A stretch of 49,313 nucleotides of DNA. Source: a virus. The stretch is taken from positions 1 through 49,313 of IMG/VR virus record IMGVR_UViG_3300001041_000026. The stretch is one strand, 5' to 3'. Each line of letters starts with the position of its first letter. Within the stretch, counting starts at the first letter, position 1. The position numbers and the translations under genes are program-made. Shown here piece after piece: positions 48,902 to 49,313 of this stretch. Under the pieces are notes generated by a model that saw nothing but the letters and a program-made list of their open reading frames with translations, ran no database searches and was not told the origin of the DNA.

Positions 48902-48910
48902 ATTTTACCA
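48902..48910 (-). promoter_or_regulatory. Candidate extended -10 promoter of the terminase operon
   Basis: On the minus strand TGG (48910-48908) directly precedes TAAAAT (48907-48902), an extended -10. No strong -35 is seen at 17 bases. The small terminase start is about 70 bases downstream with GGAGGAGG before it. Confidence 0.4.
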
Positions 48911-49313
48911 CATCTATAAGAAAATTGATAGACAATAGTTCACAACTTTGAACAAACAATTTTAAAATACATATATAAGAAGAAATAAAAAATAAACCTA
49001 ATATAAATAAAACTATTTTTTCATCCTTAAAGTACTTATTTCCTTTGTCGTTTTCTTATGAATTTTTATGCACTTTATACACTACATTTTTAAAATATAT
49101 TTCAAAAATAGGTCATTTTAACTGTTTTCAAGGTTTTCTCGATTACGTACGAGTTGATACGTAATTATCAGGTGCCAAGCGTTTTATTTTTTGCAAATTT
49201 TTTTTTTATTTTTTTGTGCACTTTTTTATGAACAACTATGAACAAATTTGCAGTATTGGTACAAAAACCATTTTTTTTTTTTATAGACCCCTTTTTTCTT
49301 TGTGTCTTTAATA
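48911..49313. other. AT-rich non-coding leader at the right edge
   Basis: I see no gene here. The stretch is about 75-80 percent A+T with long T runs (49198-49216, 49270-49282) and an inverted repeat at 49142-49165. It is a likely regulatory region for the late operon and for genes beyond the window. Packaging-site and origin functions cannot be excluded. Confidence 0.5.
49142..49165. promoter_or_regulatory. Operator-like inverted repeat
   Basis: ATTACGTA (49142-49149), 8-nt spacer, TACGTAAT (49158-49165): a perfect 8-bp inverted repeat in the leader. The same 8-8-8 geometry occurs in the operator at 36866-36889 but with a different sequence. A dimeric regulator site is likely. Confidence 0.45.

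Noticed and set aside
1-49313. CTTCNGAAG as CodY boxes
   Set aside because: The CodY consensus shares only the TTCWGAA core and needs A/T-rich flanks; here flanks are C and G and N is often C or G, and copies lie mainly inside genes.
1-49313. tRNA or rRNA genes
   Set aside because: No cloverleaf with CCA-like acceptor or TTCGANNC arm in context, and no rRNA-like sequence was recognised.

Overview
This window is the structural (virion) half of a contractile-tailed phage or prophage, almost certainly of a low-GC Gram-positive (Bacillota) host. The evidence is strong AGGAGG-type ribosome binding sites, frequent TTG/GTG starts, a complete myovirus head-neck-tail-baseplate gene order, and no metabolic or host-like genes. 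Nearly every gene is on the minus strand, so transcription runs from the right edge to the left. The window is a fragment of a larger genome: the leftmost gene (fibre/baseplate) runs off the edge.

Layout in transcription order (right to left). 48.8-49.3 kb: AT-rich leader with an inverted repeat and a candidate promoter. 45.7-48.8 kb: small terminase, DUF4406 protein, small zinc-ribbon proteins, a plus-strand ribbon-helix-helix regulator with its own promoter and terminator, a Rha-like protein and two small membrane proteins. 42.6-45.7 kb: large terminase, a small unknown gene, a protein with a Tad2-like (DUF2829) C-terminus, and a membrane protein. 41.2-42.5 kb: zinc ribbon plus four Ig-like (BIG2) repeats. 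37.7-41.2 kb: portal, DUF6527 protein and MuF-type head protein. 36.9-37.7 kb: a plus-strand Vsr-like putative homing endonuclease. 22.3-36.8 kb: a small winged-helix-like gene and two giant multidomain polyvalent proteins of 2488 and 2212 aa. 21.6-22.3 kb: two small genes and a large hairpin. 18.1-21.6 kb: prohead protease fused to scaffold, major capsid protein and a small head protein. 14.6-18.1 kb: head-tail connectors and tail completion. 12.6-14.6 kb: sheath and tube. 11.7-12.5 kb: tail-assembly chaperone with a +1/-2 frameshift. 8.1-11.7 kb: tape measure with two cell-wall-hydrolase domains. 0-8.1 kb: baseplate hub, spike, wedge and fibre.

Main interpretation. The two giant genes carry RadC/JAB, LPD1 metallopeptidase, ParB-like, ADP-ribosyltransferase-like, sigma-70-like and SNF2 helicase domains. 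They sit inside the head module next to portal, MuF and protease genes, which fits capsid-packaged proteins injected with the DNA. A short motif (hydrophobic-x-Lys-[Ser/Ala/Gly]-hydrophobic, for example LQKSL, LQKAL, LEKAI) recurs in the scaffold, at the N-terminus of the capsid protein, at the portal C-terminus, in the MuF protein, and at the boundaries between domains of both giants. I infer that it is the prohead protease cleavage site and that the giants are polyproteins cut during head maturation into separate injected effectors, one of them a sigma-factor-like protein.

A second, independent signal is a palindrome, CTTCNGAAG, present about 40 times by eye where less than one copy is expected. 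It occurs in all reading frames and between genes, which resembles a highly iterated palindrome acting at the DNA level.
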